DNA of 64,000 nt from Blastopirellula marina (GCF_002967765.1 NZ_PUHY01000015.1:372001-436000), one strand, 5' to 3'; positions 7,799 to 17,682 are shown, counted from the first letter of the stretch. Notes: generated by a model from the letters alone, not told the origin. Program-made: numbers and translations.

Positions 7799-9193
7799 AT
7801 GGTTCCCGTGTCCGAACGAATAACCTTTCGGGGCACAGGTCATAGAAAGGAAAAGCAGGCACCGCTTGTGACAGAACGAGATCGTAAACAGAGCGTCGCT
7901 CAGGAAAATGCCATTCTCGTCAAGCTACTGGATCCGCACGTGGATTATTCGGCAGATCCACTGGATGAACTGGATGGATTGGCGACGACGGCTGGCACCA
8001 CGGTGGTGGGTAAGCTGACTCAGCGACGGGAAAAGCCAGATCCAGGGACCTATCTAGGTAAGGGGAAGATTGAGGAGTTGAAGCTCTGCGCTGATGCGTC
8101 GGCAGCCGATGTGATCATCTTCGACAACGAACTGTCCCCTGGGCAGACCCGAAATCTGGAGCGGGAAACCGAGCGAAAGGTCATCGATCGCACCGAGCTA
8201 ATTCTCGACATTTTCGCCACCCACGCACAAACGCTCGAATCTCGCTTGGCCGTGGAATTGGCTCAACTCGAATACTCGCTACCGCGGCTCAAGCGGATGT
8301 GGTCTCACTTGGACCGTATCAAGATGGGCGTCGGTATGCGTGGTCCGGGTGAAAAACAGTTGGAAGTTGACCGACGTTTGGTTGAGAAGCGAATCAAGGA
8401 TCTGAAGGACGACCTGGAGAAGGTTTCTAAGCGGCGAGAGCGTCAGGTTTCTGCTCGCCGCGAGTCGATGACGATCAGCTTGGTTGGCTACACCAATGCT
8501 GGCAAAAGTACGCTCATGAATCGGCTGACTGATGCTCAGGTTTTGTCGGCTGACATGTTGTTCGCGACGCTCGACACGCGAACGCGGCGCTGGCGGCTGC
8601 CGCACTGGGGGCCGGTACTTTTGAGCGACACGGTTGGTTTCATTCGTGACCTTCCTCACCGCCTGATTGCCAGCTTTAAAGCAACGCTCGAAGAAGCCAA
8701 TCAGGCCGACCTTTTGCTGCACGTGGCCGATGCCAGTAACCCGGAAGTCGAGCAGCAAATCGCAGCCGTTTATGACGTACTTGAGGAAATTGGCATTGAG
8801 CAGAAAGACACACTGCTGGTGCTTAACAAGATCGATCGGATCGAGGATTCTCGGCGTTTAGAACAACTGCAGGCTCGTTATCCGGGCTCGGTCGCCGTCA
8901 GTGCATTTACTGGCGAAGGGAGTGAGCGTCTGGCGATCGCTGTCAGCGACGCTCTTAGTAAATCGTTCTCTGACGTCGAAATTGAAGCCGAGGTTGGGAA
9001 TGGAAAGTTGGTCGCTTACTTGGCTACCAATGGTGAGATCGTATCGAAGCGATATGGCGATGAGCGGCTCGTCGTGCATTGCCGAATTCCGACCGCCCAC
9101 CTGGGGCGAATTCAGAACCAGAACCCCGACGTAGTTATCCGTCCTTACGGCGAGGAATCGTCGCCATCGGATGCTGTGGGGGATGTCGCCTGA
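7799..9193 (+). CDS. hflX: GTPase HflX
   Basis: Ribosome-associated GTPase that splits stalled or hibernating ribosomes. It has the HflX N-terminal domain (TYLGKGKIEELK, VIIFDNELSPGQTRNLE), the RxGPGEKQLE loop and a G domain with Walker A GYTNAGKST (about residue 230), switch region DTVGFIRDLP and the NKID base-recognition motif. The start is uncertain: the ATG at 7799 gives 464 residues, but the GTG at 7868 (VTERDRKQSVAQ) would start close to where most family members do. The stop overlaps the next start (TGATG), so the downstream SDR gene is translationally coupled. Confidence 0.93.
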   Translation: MVPVSERITFRGTGHRKEKQAPLVTERDRKQSVAQENAILVKLLDPHVDYSADPLDELDGLATTAGTTVVGKLTQRREKPDPGTYLGKGKIEELKLCADASAADVIIFDNELSPGQTRNLERETERKVIDRTELILDIFATHAQTLESRLAVELAQLEYSLPRLKRMWSHLDRIKMGVGMRGPGEKQLEVDRRLVEKRIKDLKDDLEKVSKRRERQVSARRESMTISLVGYTNAGKSTLMNRLTDAQVLSADMLFATLDTRTRRWRLPHWGPVLLSDTVGFIRDLPHRLIASFKATLEEANQADLLLHVADASNPEVEQQIAAVYDVLEEIGIEQKDTLLVLNKIDRIEDSRRLEQLQARYPGSVAVSAFTGEGSERLAIAVSDALSKSFSDVEIEAEVGNGKLVAYLATNGEIVSKRYGDERLVVHCRIPTAHLGRIQNQNPDVVIRPYGEESSPSDAVGDVA

Positions 9194-9975
9194 TGCGTCG
9201 TCAATTAGACGGTTTGAGGATGCTCGTCACGGGAGCATCCTCGGGAATTGGTCGTGCGATGGCCATTCTTGCGGCAGAGCAGGGGGCCAAGTTGCTGTTA
9301 ACGGCCCGTCGAGAAGATCGCCTGGAAGAGCTTCTCGAAGTGGTTCATGCCAAGGGTTGCGACGCCACCTATGTGGTCGGCGATATCACCGATCCGGCCC
9401 TTCATCAGCGTCTGTTTGAGCGTGTGCAGCATGATCTGAAAGGGCTTGATGTCCTGGTCAATAATGCCGGCATTGGGGCCCATGGGAACTTTGACGAAGC
9501 GTCCCCGGAACGGCTTCGCCAATTGATGGAAGTTAACTTCTTCGCGCCGGTCGAATTGACCCGAAAGTTCCTACCGCTTCTGGAGCAGGGAAGAACGCCA
9601 GCGATCTGCAATATCTCGTCCATTTTGGGACACCGGGCAGTCCCGGGAAAGAGTGAGTATTGTGCTAGTAAATTCGCCTTGCACGGTTTTAGTGATGCCT
9701 TGCGGGCCGAGCTGGCGACTAAGGGAATAGACGTGATTTTGGTCAGTCCCAGCACCACGAGCAGTGAGTTCGGAGCCGCTGTGATCGAGCAGCGAGGTAA
9801 GCCGCCGGCAAAAGGAAAATTCGCTCGAACGCCGCACGATGTCGCCAAGGCGGCGCTCAAGGCAATTAAGTCGGGTCGGCACGAAATCATTCCCAGCAAG
9901 TCCGGCTACTTGATGGTCTGGATTGATCGTATGTGTCCTTCTTTCGCGGATTGGATGGTGGCTAAATTCGGTTGA
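9193..9975 (+). CDS. Short-chain dehydrogenase/reductase
   Basis: A 260-residue classical SDR, a NAD(P)-dependent oxidoreductase of unknown substrate. It has the nucleotide motif TGASSGIG near the N-terminus, NNAG, catalytic serine in NISSI and the YxxxK pair in YCASK. An arginine-rich ARREDR after the second strand suggests NADPH preference. The start at 9193 shares its A with the hflX stop codon; an in-frame upstream extension exists but lies inside hflX. Broad SDR families are functionally diverse, so no pathway is proposed. Confidence 0.88.
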   Translation: MRRQLDGLRMLVTGASSGIGRAMAILAAEQGAKLLLTARREDRLEELLEVVHAKGCDATYVVGDITDPALHQRLFERVQHDLKGLDVLVNNAGIGAHGNFDEASPERLRQLMEVNFFAPVELTRKFLPLLEQGRTPAICNISSILGHRAVPGKSEYCASKFALHGFSDALRAELATKGIDVILVSPSTTSSEFGAAVIEQRGKPPAKGKFARTPHDVAKAALKAIKSGRHEIIPSKSGYLMVWIDRMCPSFADWMVAKFG

Positions 9976-10018
9976 TTTTGACTAGTCAAAAATATGGCGT
10001 TGTTTTGGCTAGTCAAAA
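9976..10018. promoter_or_regulatory. Two tandem 16-base palindromes
   Basis: TTTTGACTAGTCAAAA at 9976-9991 is a perfect 16-base palindrome beginning right after the SDR stop codon. TTTTGGCTAGTCAAAA at 10003-10018 repeats it with one change; their centres are 27 bases apart. They look like paired operator sites. They could instead form AT-rich hairpins, but neither is followed by a T-run. Confidence 0.5.
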
Positions 10019-10325
10019 AGCTGTCCTGGTGCGTTAATTCTCGAACGAAATACGCTTTTGGTCGGCCGGCTTTCAGCCGCCGCTAGAGCATCCTTCTAGC
10101 GCCCTGGCTCGATTACCTGAGTTGGTTTCTTTCGGCTACTTATCGCCACACCGAAATAGTTGTCAGAAGGACTAAGAACAGTTATTCTTAGAGCAGCTCG
10201 AAGACACCCTAATTGGGGCGGTAATGTTGGTCATCTCGTGATCGCATGTCGCTTCGGTGTTCATGAGCGGTCCCACCTGCTACTCCGCACGAAACCTCTT
10301 GTTCATATAAAGAAGGCTATTCCCT
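10019..10325. other. Intergenic leader before Gfo/Idh/MocA gene
   Basis: About 300 bases without a gene. There is a 7-base inverted repeat (CGCTAGA 10081-10087 with TCTAGCG 10095-10101, 7-base loop) and, just before the next gene, AGAAGG at 10311-10316 nine bases from the ATG. The promoter was not located. Confidence 0.45.
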
Positions 10326-11819
10326 ATGACGAATCGCAAGTCTCGACGCGAGTTCTTGGAAAGCTCGATGTTCGCCACCGCGGCTGCCGCGGCTTTCGCT
10401 GCTCCGACTTCTTTGCTGGCTGCTGAAGCTAAACAAAGTAAGAGCCCCAATGAAAAGTTGCACGTCGCTGTTGTCGGTTTGAACGGTCGCGGCAACTCTC
10501 ATATTGGCGGTTTCACCAACCGTGATGACGTGGTGATCACGCACTTGTGCGATTGTGATTCGAAGTTCGGCGAGAGCAAAGCCGAAGGGGTCGCCAAGCG
10601 ACAGGATGGTCACAAGCCAAAGTTCATCCAAGACGTTCGCAAGTTGCTCGAAGAACCCGGCATCGATATCGTCAGCATCGCGACGCCCAACCACACCCAC
10701 TCGCTGTTGGCTATCTGGGCCCTGCAGGCTGGCAAAGACGTCTACGTCGAGAAGCCAGTCAGTCACAACGTGAGCGAAGGTGCTCGCGTGGTTGAAGCTG
10801 CTGAAAAGTACGATCGCATTTGCCAGGCTGGTACCCAAAGCCGATCGAACCCAGGCATGCGGGAAGCCATGGAATTCGTTCATAGCGGCAAAATCGGCGA
10901 CATCAAAGTCGCTCGCGGTCTTTGCTACAAGCCGCGTAAGAGCATCGGTCCAAAGGGTGTGTATCAACCGCCAAAGACGGTTGATTACAGCTTGTGGCTT
11001 GGCCCAGCTCAGATGCAAGACGTGACCCGTCCTCAGTTCCACTATGATTGGCACTGGCAGATGCCGTTTGGTAACGGCGACTTGGGTAACCAGGGTATCC
11101 ACCAGATGGACCTGGCTCGCTGGGGGCTTGGTGTTAACGAGCTGAGCAAGAACGTCATCAGCTACGGTGGTCGTTTCGGATATGAAGATGCCGGCGATAC
11201 ACCAAACACCCAGGTCGTTGTGCACGATTACGGCGATAAGTCGCTCGTGTTCGAGGTGCGTGGTTTGGTCTACGACAAGAAGTTGAAGGAAAGCAGCGTC
11301 AGCTACAAAGGTTCGCGTATCGGTGTGATCTTTGAAGGAACCGATGGCTACTTGGTCATGACGACTTACCACTCGGGTACCGCGTTCGATAAAGATGGCA
11401 ACAAGATCCGCGATTTCAATGGTGGTAACGATCAGTATCACTACAACAACTTCGTGGAAGCCGTTCGCAGCCGTAAGGCCGAAGACCTCAACGGTCACAT
11501 CCAGGAAGGTCACCTTTCCAGTGCTTTGTGTCACACCGGTCTGATTTCGTACCAACTGGGCGAACAGGTCTCGAAGCAAGAATGCCTCGATCGAATGAAA
11601 GACATCAAGACCACGGAAGACGTCAGTGCGACTATGGCACGTGTCCAGGATCACCTGATGGACAACGGCGTAAATCTGGACAAAGAAGGTGTCCAACTCG
11701 GCCCGATGCTCGCATTCGATCCGAAGACCGAAACGTTCACCGACAGCGAAGCCGCCAACGGTCTGCTGACTCGTGAATATCGTAAGGGCTTCGAAGTCCC
11801 GGCCAAGGGCCAGGTCTAA
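10326..11819 (+). CDS. Tat-exported Gfo/Idh/MocA family oxidoreductase
   Basis: A 497-residue NAD(P)-binding oxidoreductase of the large planctomycete-expanded Gfo/Idh/MocA group. The N-terminus SRREFLESSMFATAAAAAF is a twin-arginine signal. The Rossmann region begins LHVAVVGLNGRGNSH, followed by the ATPNHTHS and CDVYVEKPVSHN-type segments (here DVYVEKPVSHN) that carry the family lysine, and GDLGNQGIHQMDLARW in the C-terminal domain. These proteins probably act on sugar derivatives, but the substrate is unknown. A hairpin terminator follows the gene, so it is probably transcribed alone. Confidence 0.9.
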   Translation: MTNRKSRREFLESSMFATAAAAAFAAPTSLLAAEAKQSKSPNEKLHVAVVGLNGRGNSHIGGFTNRDDVVITHLCDCDSKFGESKAEGVAKRQDGHKPKFIQDVRKLLEEPGIDIVSIATPNHTHSLLAIWALQAGKDVYVEKPVSHNVSEGARVVEAAEKYDRICQAGTQSRSNPGMREAMEFVHSGKIGDIKVARGLCYKPRKSIGPKGVYQPPKTVDYSLWLGPAQMQDVTRPQFHYDWHWQMPFGNGDLGNQGIHQMDLARWGLGVNELSKNVISYGGRFGYEDAGDTPNTQVVVHDYGDKSLVFEVRGLVYDKKLKESSVSYKGSRIGVIFEGTDGYLVMTTYHSGTAFDKDGNKIRDFNGGNDQYHYNNFVEAVRSRKAEDLNGHIQEGHLSSALCHTGLISYQLGEQVSKQECLDRMKDIKTTEDVSATMARVQDHLMDNGVNLDKEGVQLGPMLAFDPKTETFTDSEAANGLLTREYRKGFEVPAKGQV

Positions 11820-11856
11820 TCGGGCACTTGCCTGCTTCAGCAATCTGAAATGAGAG

Positions 11857-11890
11857 AACGCCGAGCTTCATCGCTCGGTGTTTTCGTTTC
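11857..11890 (+). terminator. Hairpin terminator after the oxidoreductase gene
   Basis: AACGCCGAGC (11857-11866) pairs with GCTCGGTGTT (11873-11882) with one G-T wobble and a 6-base loop, followed by a T-rich tail. Confidence 0.7.
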
Positions 11891-11936
11891 TTGGCGTTCG
11901 CTTGTGGGAAGCTTAAGTCGTCAGGCAAACGATCGC

Positions 11937-11942
11937 TATAAT
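11937..11942 (+). promoter_or_regulatory. Consensus -10 box, possibly leaderless transcript
   Basis: TATAAT ends seven bases before the ATG at 11950. Transcription would then start at or next to that ATG, giving a leaderless mRNA. No convincing -35 element was found. Confidence 0.35.
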
Positions 11943-11949
11943 GGGCCGG

Positions 11950-12699
11950 ATGAAAGAATCCGCAAGCAAGCCTGAGTTTGAAATCCTGTATGAAAAAGGT
12001 CCCTGCATCTGCGTGCAGAAAAAGGCAGGCTTGCTAACGCAGGCCCCTCCCGGGATCGACAACCTCGAGGATCAGCTGCGCGAATTCTGTAAACGGCGTG
12101 AAGGGAAGACCGGTAATATCTACTTGGCGATCATTCACCGCCTGGATCGCCCCGTCTCGGGAGCGATTGTGTTTTGTCGGAATGTGCGGGCCGCCCAGCG
12201 TCTAGCGGCCCAGTTTCGTGAACGTACCGTGCAGAAGAAGTACTGGGCCATCGTGGAAGGTGGCCCGGGTGAGGATCATGGCGAGTGGAACGACTTCGTC
12301 CGCAAGATCCCGGACGTTGCCCAAGGAGAGGTTGTCGATTCATCTGCTGAGGGAGCAAAGCACGCTGAGCTGGCATACCAGGTACTAGCGCGAAGCGATC
12401 ATCATTGCTTACTAGAAATCGAATTGTTGACCGGGCGATATCACCAGATTCGATTACAGTGCGCGGTGCGTGGCTATCCGGTTGTCGGCGATCAATTGTA
12501 CGGAGCGAGCGAGTTGTTCGGCCCAGAGGTGGAAGACCCCCGGCATCATCATATTGCGCTGCATGCTCGGCAATTGTCGTTTCGTCACCCGATGGTCGAT
12601 GAAATGGTGGACATCACGGCGCCATTGTCCGATGCTTGGAACGAGTCCCCGGTTTGGCAGCAATTTCGCACGCAACTCAACAAGGAGTTCGCACCATGA
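11950..12699 (+). CDS. RluA-family RNA pseudouridine synthase
   Basis: A 249-residue pseudouridine synthase without an S4 domain. The catalytic motif HRLDRPVSGAIVF holds the nucleophilic aspartate, and LTGRYHQIRLQ and GYPVVGDQLYG are the later family motifs. An ATG nine bases earlier (11941) overlaps a TATAAT box, so the ATG at 11950 is preferred. The gene overlaps the following amidohydrolase by ATGA. It is the second RluA-type protein in the window; which rRNA or tRNA uridine it modifies cannot be told. Confidence 0.88.
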   Translation: MKESASKPEFEILYEKGPCICVQKKAGLLTQAPPGIDNLEDQLREFCKRREGKTGNIYLAIIHRLDRPVSGAIVFCRNVRAAQRLAAQFRERTVQKKYWAIVEGGPGEDHGEWNDFVRKIPDVAQGEVVDSSAEGAKHAELAYQVLARSDHHCLLEIELLTGRYHQIRLQCAVRGYPVVGDQLYGASELFGPEVEDPRHHHIALHARQLSFRHPMVDEMVDITAPLSDAWNESPVWQQFRTQLNKEFAP

Positions 12700-13931
12700 T
12701 CTGGAAATATCGCGTCGGCTGGGTATTTACGATTTGCGGGCTGCCGATCCAAGATGCCACTTTGATGGTGGAAGATGGCGAAATTGTCGCAATCGAAGAG
12801 TCGGCAATTTGGCCTGACGCAATTGATCTACGCGAGTGGTCCGTGATGCCAGCGCTGATCAATGCTCACACGCACTTGGAATTCAGCAAGCTGAAGTATC
12901 CGCTTGGTACTCAAGGCATGTCGTTCCCACAGTGGATTACCGAGGTCATTCGCTACCGACAAGGATTCGGCGACAATATCGGCGTCGAGAAAGCTCAGGC
13001 AGTTCAAAAGGGTTTGCGCGAATCGGCGAAGTATGGTGTGGGTGTTGTCGGTGAAATTGCCACGCTCCCGCTAACCGAAGCGTCTTATGATCATTCCAGC
13101 GTACACATAGTCTCGCTCTTGGAAGTATTAGGGCTCGATCCCGAACGTGTTGCTGAGCGTCTGGCCCAAGCCGAGGAGCATGCAATCTATCCATGGTCTC
13201 TTAGCAATATCTCGCCAGGCCTAAGTCCTCATGCTCCTTACACGGTGCGGATGGATGTGGTGCAACATTGCGTCGCGCTCTCTGCCGCTCAGCAGTTGCC
13301 GATTGCCATGCATCTTGCTGAGACGATGGAAGAATTAGAACTGATTGAAGAAGGGAGCGGTCCCTTCCGGACGATGCTCGAGAACATGGGCCTGTTTAGT
13401 CCAGCCGACTTTCCTGGTGGCAAACGCGTGCTCGGCTATCTCAAGCAGCTATCTCAGGCCTATCGGGCGCTGGTCGTCCATGGGAATTACCTCCATGAGA
13501 CCGAGATTGCTTTCCTGGCCAAGCATGCCGAAACGATGTCGGTTTGCTATTGCCCGCGAACTCATGCTTACTTCCATCACGATCAACATCCGATTGAAGA
13601 GCTCTTGGCTCAGGGAGTATCCGTTGTGTTAGGAACCGACTCGCGGGCCTCAAACCCCGATTTGAATTTATGGAAAGAGGTTCAGCATGTTCAAAAGGAG
13701 TTTCCCGACATCCCTGACGAACAGTTGCTGGGGATGGTGACCAAGGACGCTGCGTTTGCCCTGGGCGTGGAAGACTCGTTTGGAACGATTGAGCCTGGTC
13801 GGCGTGCGTTGGTTGCCGCTTTCCCGATTCCAGGGGATGGTCCCGATGTGCTGACCGAGATGCTGGCTGGTCAGCCTAGGCTGTGGAATCTTGGGAACGG
13901 ACTATCGGAGGTGGACCTTGCCACTACCTGA
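12696..13931 (+). CDS. Amidohydrolase, aminofutalosine/guanine deaminase-like
   Basis: A 411-residue metal-dependent hydrolase of the ATZ/TRZ deaminase group. Metal and catalytic residues are seen in [33 protein letters not shown] and [12 protein letters not shown]. Family members deaminate aminofutalosine (menaquinone pathway), guanine or related rings, and the motif set fits but does not decide among them. AAGGAG at 12682-12687, eight bases ahead, fixes the ATG at 12696, which overlaps the upstream stop. Its 3' end overlaps the convergent purM by 30 bases. Confidence 0.85.
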   Translation: MIWKYRVGWVFTICGLPIQDATLMVEDGEIVAIEESAIWPDAIDLREWSVMPALINAHTHLEFSKLKYPLGTQGMSFPQWITEVIRYRQGFGDNIGVEKAQAVQKGLRESAKYGVGVVGEIATLPLTEASYDHSSVHIVSLLEVLGLDPERVAERLAQAEEHAIYPWSLSNISPGLSPHAPYTVRMDVVQHCVALSAAQQLPIAMHLAETMEELELIEEGSGPFRTMLENMGLFSPADFPGGKRVLGYLKQLSQAYRALVVHGNYLHETEIAFLAKHAETMSVCYCPRTHAYFHHDQHPIEELLAQGVSVVLGTDSRASNPDLNLWKEVQHVQKEFPDIPDEQLLGMVTKDAAFALGVEDSFGTIEPGRRALVAAFPIPGDGPDVLTEMLAGQPRLWNLGNGLSEVDLATT

Positions 13932-14963
13932 GGTGACCTTGCCGATCTCGAACACGTCGCAGCCTCCTTCGGCTAACATCTTCTGGACGCTCGCCGCGTA
14001 ATAATTGCTGACGATCACTACCAGGCCGATGCCCATGTTGAAGACGCGCGCCATTTCTTCGTCTTCAATCTCGCCCAATTGCTGCAACCAAGGAAAGACC
14101 GGTAGGTCTGGCCAGCTTCCTTTTTTGATTTCGACGTCGACACCTTTCGGCAGAATGCGCTCCAGGTTTTCCTGCAGGCCGCCGCCGGTAATATGAGCGA
14201 TTCCGTGGACTACGTTCTTGATCTTGTAGTGCGAAAGCACATTGCGGACAGGTTGGACGTAAATCTTGGTTGGCGTTAGGAGGGTTTCGCCGACCGTGCC
14301 GCCCAAAGCTTCAATTTCGTCATCCAGTGCAAGACCGGCGATGTCGAAAACAACTCTCCGCACCAGGCTAAACCCGTTGGAATGAACCCCGCTGGAAGAA
14401 AGACCGAGGACGACATCGCCTTCACCAATCGCTTTGCCATCGATCAGATGTTTGCGATCGGCCACACCCACGCAGAAACCGGCCATGTCGTAGTCGCCGA
14501 CCTTATATAGGTCAGGCATGATGGCCGTTTCTCCACCAATCAGTGCTGAATCACTTTCAACGCACCCGTTCGTGATACCAGTAACGAGTTGTTCCAGCAG
14601 TTCGGGATCATCCTTTCCCATCGCAATGTAATCGAGAAAGAACAGTGGTTCTGCCCCGCAGCAGATTGCGTCATTCACGCACATGGCGACCAAGTCGATG
14701 CCCACGGTATCGTGCTTTCCACTATCGATCGCCAGCTTGATTTTGGTTCCGACGCCATCGGTGCAGGAGATAAGGACGGGGTCCTCATATTTGCGTTTGA
14801 AGAGGGCATTGTCGAAATCAAGCTTGAACAGCCCTGCAAACCCCCCATCGAGCTGCATCACTCGCGGGGAAAAGGTTCGCTTGACCAGCCGAGGAAGACG
14901 GGACATCGATTCTGCGTAAACGTCTAAATCGACGCCGGCATCTTTATAGGTGGCTTTTGCCAT
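13902..14963 (-). CDS. purM: Phosphoribosylformylglycinamidine cyclo-ligase (PurM)
   Basis: AIR synthetase of de novo purine synthesis: ATP-dependent closure of FGAM to AIR in the cytoplasm. At 353 residues it has normal length. Visible motifs are the glycine-rich [10 protein letters not shown] near residue 70, the conserved [30 protein letters not shown] and [11 protein letters not shown]. No other pur gene is adjacent, as is usual for planctomycetes, whose pathway genes are scattered. The last 30 bases overlap the convergent amidohydrolase gene. Confidence 0.96.
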   Translation of the reverse strand: MAKATYKDAGVDLDVYAESMSRLPRLVKRTFSPRVMQLDGGFAGLFKLDFDNALFKRKYEDPVLISCTDGVGTKIKLAIDSGKHDTVGIDLVAMCVNDAICCGAEPLFFLDYIAMGKDDPELLEQLVTGITNGCVESDSALIGGETAIMPDLYKVGDYDMAGFCVGVADRKHLIDGKAIGEGDVVLGLSSSGVHSNGFSLVRRVVFDIAGLALDDEIEALGGTVGETLLTPTKIYVQPVRNVLSHYKIKNVVHGIAHITGGGLQENLERILPKGVDVEIKKGSWPDLPVFPWLQQLGEIEDEEMARVFNMGIGLVVIVSNYYAASVQKMLAEGGCDVFEIGKVTSGSGKVHLR

Positions 14964-15561
14964 TACTGTCTGCTGAATGGGGCAAAGGAATTACCGCTAG
15001 CTTCGATGCCAGATTTTCGAGGGGATAGCGTAAGTTGTCAACGCACCATGCGAAGCAATCGTCAGCACGCGATTCGGAATGAAGCCCCAATGCTCGTCAG
15101 CTCTCACAGGGGGTTTCGCACACGATTTGGGCAGAAATCGCCTATGAAGCTGATCTCGGGAGGGGCTTGTGCTCATTTTCGGTGGACCGCATAGTTAAAA
15201 TGAACCGGCAAAATCGGAGAAATAGGAAATTTGCTACTTGGCGGATAGGGCAAGCTATCCTATTTGGTCCGATGATTGCAAAGAACGGAAGCCAGCTGGG
15301 GGCTACACGGGATGGTGCGATTGTGACGCTCCCCAGGCGACTAAGCGGCAGGTAGCATTCCTTCGATTCGGTAAACTCACCGCAGGACCTACTCCTTCGC
15401 CCTAAGCTATTATTTCGCCAGATGATGCATCACGTGTTTTGAAGTAAAAAATTTGCTTTTAGGAGGGGTGTCTTCGCCGTGCTTTCAACGTTTTGAGTGG
15501 TAGTGTTTTATCACGTCCCACGAGAAATGATTCGTTGAAGGTTAGATCGGAATAGTCACCT
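14964..15561. other. Divergent purM-glgX intergenic region (600 bases)
   Basis: No convincing gene. Short open frames at 15006-15194 and 15167-15355 are rich in arginine and lack family features. The region should hold the purM and glgX promoters. A nested inverted repeat lies at 15215-15271. An AGGAGG-like sequence at 15462-15468 is followed only by very short frames, so a leader peptide is possible but unsupported. Confidence 0.5.
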
Positions 15562-17649
15562 ATGCTTATGGTTCATCCGCATCCGGAGCTGCAATTTTCC
15601 CACGTGCTTCCTTATGGAGCCATTTTGCACGAACGCGGCGTTCGGTTTGTTGTTTTTAGCCGATCCGCCACGGCGATGCGTCTATTGTTGTACAACAACG
15701 TCGATGATCGCGAGCCGTCGGAAATCATCGATTTCGATCGTGAAACCGACCGCTGGGGAGATATCTGGAGCATTTTCATTCCTGGCCTTTCCGCAGGTCA
15801 GCTGTACCACTTCCAAGCGGAAGGCCCGTACAACCCTGATCAAGGAATGTTATTCGATGGGCGAGCTCGGTTGATCGATCCGTACGCCAAAGCCCTTGCC
15901 GGAACGTTCCAGGCCTCGACCGATGGCATTATCCGCCCGCCGAAGTGTGTCGTCGTCGACGAAAGCTTCAACTGGGAAGGGGATCGCCACCTCAAGAGAG
16001 ACCTGAGCGAGACGATCATCTACGAGATGCACGTTAAGGGTTTCACCGCGGACGACTCCAGCTCGACCAAGAATCCCGGTACGTACCTGGGAGTGATCGA
16101 GAAGATCCCGTATTTGAAGTCGCTTGGTGTGACGGCGGTCGAATTGATGCCGATCCACGAGTTCCCGATCATGGACATGATGACGGGCAAGACTCCAACA
16201 CGCGGCAACTATTGGGGCTACGACTCGATGGCCTTCTTCGCGCCGCACCGTGGCTATGCGGCTAGCAAGACGCCCGGTGGCCAGGTTCGCGAGTTTAAGG
16301 AGATGGTCAAAGCCCTTCACCAGGCGGGTATCGAAGTGATTCTCGACGTGGTCTACAACCACACCTGCGAAGGTAACGAGAAGGGACCGATCCTCAGCTT
16401 TAAGGGGCTCGAGAATCAGGTTTACTACATGCTGGCCAACGGCGGCCGGGAGTATAAGAACTACTCTGGTTGTGGTAACACGGTCAACGGGAACCACCCG
16501 ATCGTTCGCGAGATGATCTTTAACAGCTTGCGGCACTGGGTGCACAACTACCACGTTGATGGTTTCCGCTTCGACTTGGCATCGATCTTAAGCCGCGATC
16601 GTAATGGTAATCTCGTGGCGAACCCGCCGCTGGTCGAAGCAATCGCAGAAGATCCGATGTTAGCCGATACCAAGATCATCGCCGAAGCCTGGGATGCCGC
16701 TGGTGCCTATCAGGTCGGTTCGTTCGCCAACTTGCGTTGGGCCGAATGGAATGGTCGCTACCGTGACGACATCCGCAGCTTCTGGAAGGGCGAACCCCAC
16801 AAGCTAGGTGCATTGGCCACACGCTTGGCAGGTTCCAGCGATCTTTACCAAGCCGGCGGCCGTCAGCCGTACCATAGTATTAACTTCATCACGTCGCACG
16901 ATGGCTTTCCGATGAACGACCTCGTGTCGTACAACCACAAACACAACGAAGCGAACGGTGAAGGAAACCGCGACGGCGACAACCACAACCTGAGTTACAA
17001 CTATGGTGTGGAAGGTCCAACGAAACGAGCCAGCATCGAGAAAATTCGTACCCAGCAGATCAAAAATATGTTCTGCACGCTGCTATTGTCGCAGGGGGTG
17101 CCGATGATTTTGATGGGTGACGAAATCCGTCGAACGCAGCATGGTAACAACAATGCCTACTGCCAAGACAATGAGATCTCGTGGCTCGATTGGAAGCTTG
17201 TTAAGAAGAATGACGAGATGCGTCGCTTCGTGCGTGCGTTGATCGCGTTCCGTCGTGATCAGCCAACGGTCCGTCAGAAGCACTTCCTGGGTGGCTATCC
17301 AACTGGCCGGCGTGGCCTGTTTGACGTGAACTGGTACAACAATCTTGGGACCGCAGTCGATTGGGACAGCGGCGACTCGATGTTGACGTGCCTTTTCGCA
17401 GCACCAACCAAAGAGACCGACCCAGAACAATTCGGTCGCGACGTGTTGCTGTTGATGAATGGTAGCCCTTCGCCACAGCAGTTCATTCTGCCTCCGGTTG
17501 CCAAGGGAACGAGCTGGCGGATGTTCGTCGACACAGCGGCCTCGTCCCCGAGCGACGTCTACCCAGACCTCAACGGCCCACGCCCACCGGCAGCTGGCAA
17601 GTTTGTCATGCCGGAACGAAGCGTCCGAATCTACGTCGCTTCGCGATAA
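15562..17649 (+). CDS. glgX: Glycogen debranching enzyme GlgX-type
   Basis: A 695-residue GH13 isoamylase/GlgX, which cuts alpha-1,6 branches of glycogen in the cytoplasm. It has an N-terminal CBM48-like domain (about 10-120), then the barrel with VIYNHT-type DVVYNHTCEGN, the nucleophile region VDGFRFDLASIL, the acid/base glutamate in KIIAEAWDAAG and the third carboxylate in FITSHDGFPMND. The length and motif set fit bacterial debranching enzymes. No glgB, glgC or glgP gene is adjacent. A hairpin terminator follows, so it is probably transcribed alone. Confidence 0.92.
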   Translation: MLMVHPHPELQFSHVLPYGAILHERGVRFVVFSRSATAMRLLLYNNVDDREPSEIIDFDRETDRWGDIWSIFIPGLSAGQLYHFQAEGPYNPDQGMLFDGRARLIDPYAKALAGTFQASTDGIIRPPKCVVVDESFNWEGDRHLKRDLSETIIYEMHVKGFTADDSSSTKNPGTYLGVIEKIPYLKSLGVTAVELMPIHEFPIMDMMTGKTPTRGNYWGYDSMAFFAPHRGYAASKTPGGQVREFKEMVKALHQAGIEVILDVVYNHTCEGNEKGPILSFKGLENQVYYMLANGGREYKNYSGCGNTVNGNHPIVREMIFNSLRHWVHNYHVDGFRFDLASILSRDRNGNLVANPPLVEAIAEDPMLADTKIIAEAWDAAGAYQVGSFANLRWAEWNGRYRDDIRSFWKGEPHKLGALATRLAGSSDLYQAGGRQPYHSINFITSHDGFPMNDLVSYNHKHNEANGEGNRDGDNHNLSYNYGVEGPTKRASIEKIRTQQIKNMFCTLLLSQGVPMILMGDEIRRTQHGNNNAYCQDNEISWLDWKLVKKNDEMRRFVRALIAFRRDQPTVRQKHFLGGYPTGRRGLFDVNWYNNLGTAVDWDSGDSMLTCLFAAPTKETDPEQFGRDVLLLMNGSPSPQQFILPPVAKGTSWRMFVDTAASSPSDVYPDLNGPRPPAAGKFVMPERSVRIYVASR

Positions 17650-17682
17650 GTTCGCATCAACGGCAATAACAACCTAAAATGG

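Noticed and set aside
7654-7836. Minus-strand 60-codon frame upstream of hflX with an aromatic-rich product
   Set aside because: Protein-like composition is suggestive, but it overlaps the 5' end of hflX if that starts at 7799 and has no clear start signal or known family.
10317-11843. Minus-strand open frame of 508 codons opposite the Gfo/Idh/MocA gene
   Set aside because: It mirrors the real gene on the other strand; the plus-strand product has a Tat signal and clear family motifs, so this frame is a codon-bias shadow.
15462-15510. Possible leader peptide before glgX after an AGGAGG-like site
   Set aside because: Only frames of 5-11 codons follow, with no regulatory amino-acid run or terminator.
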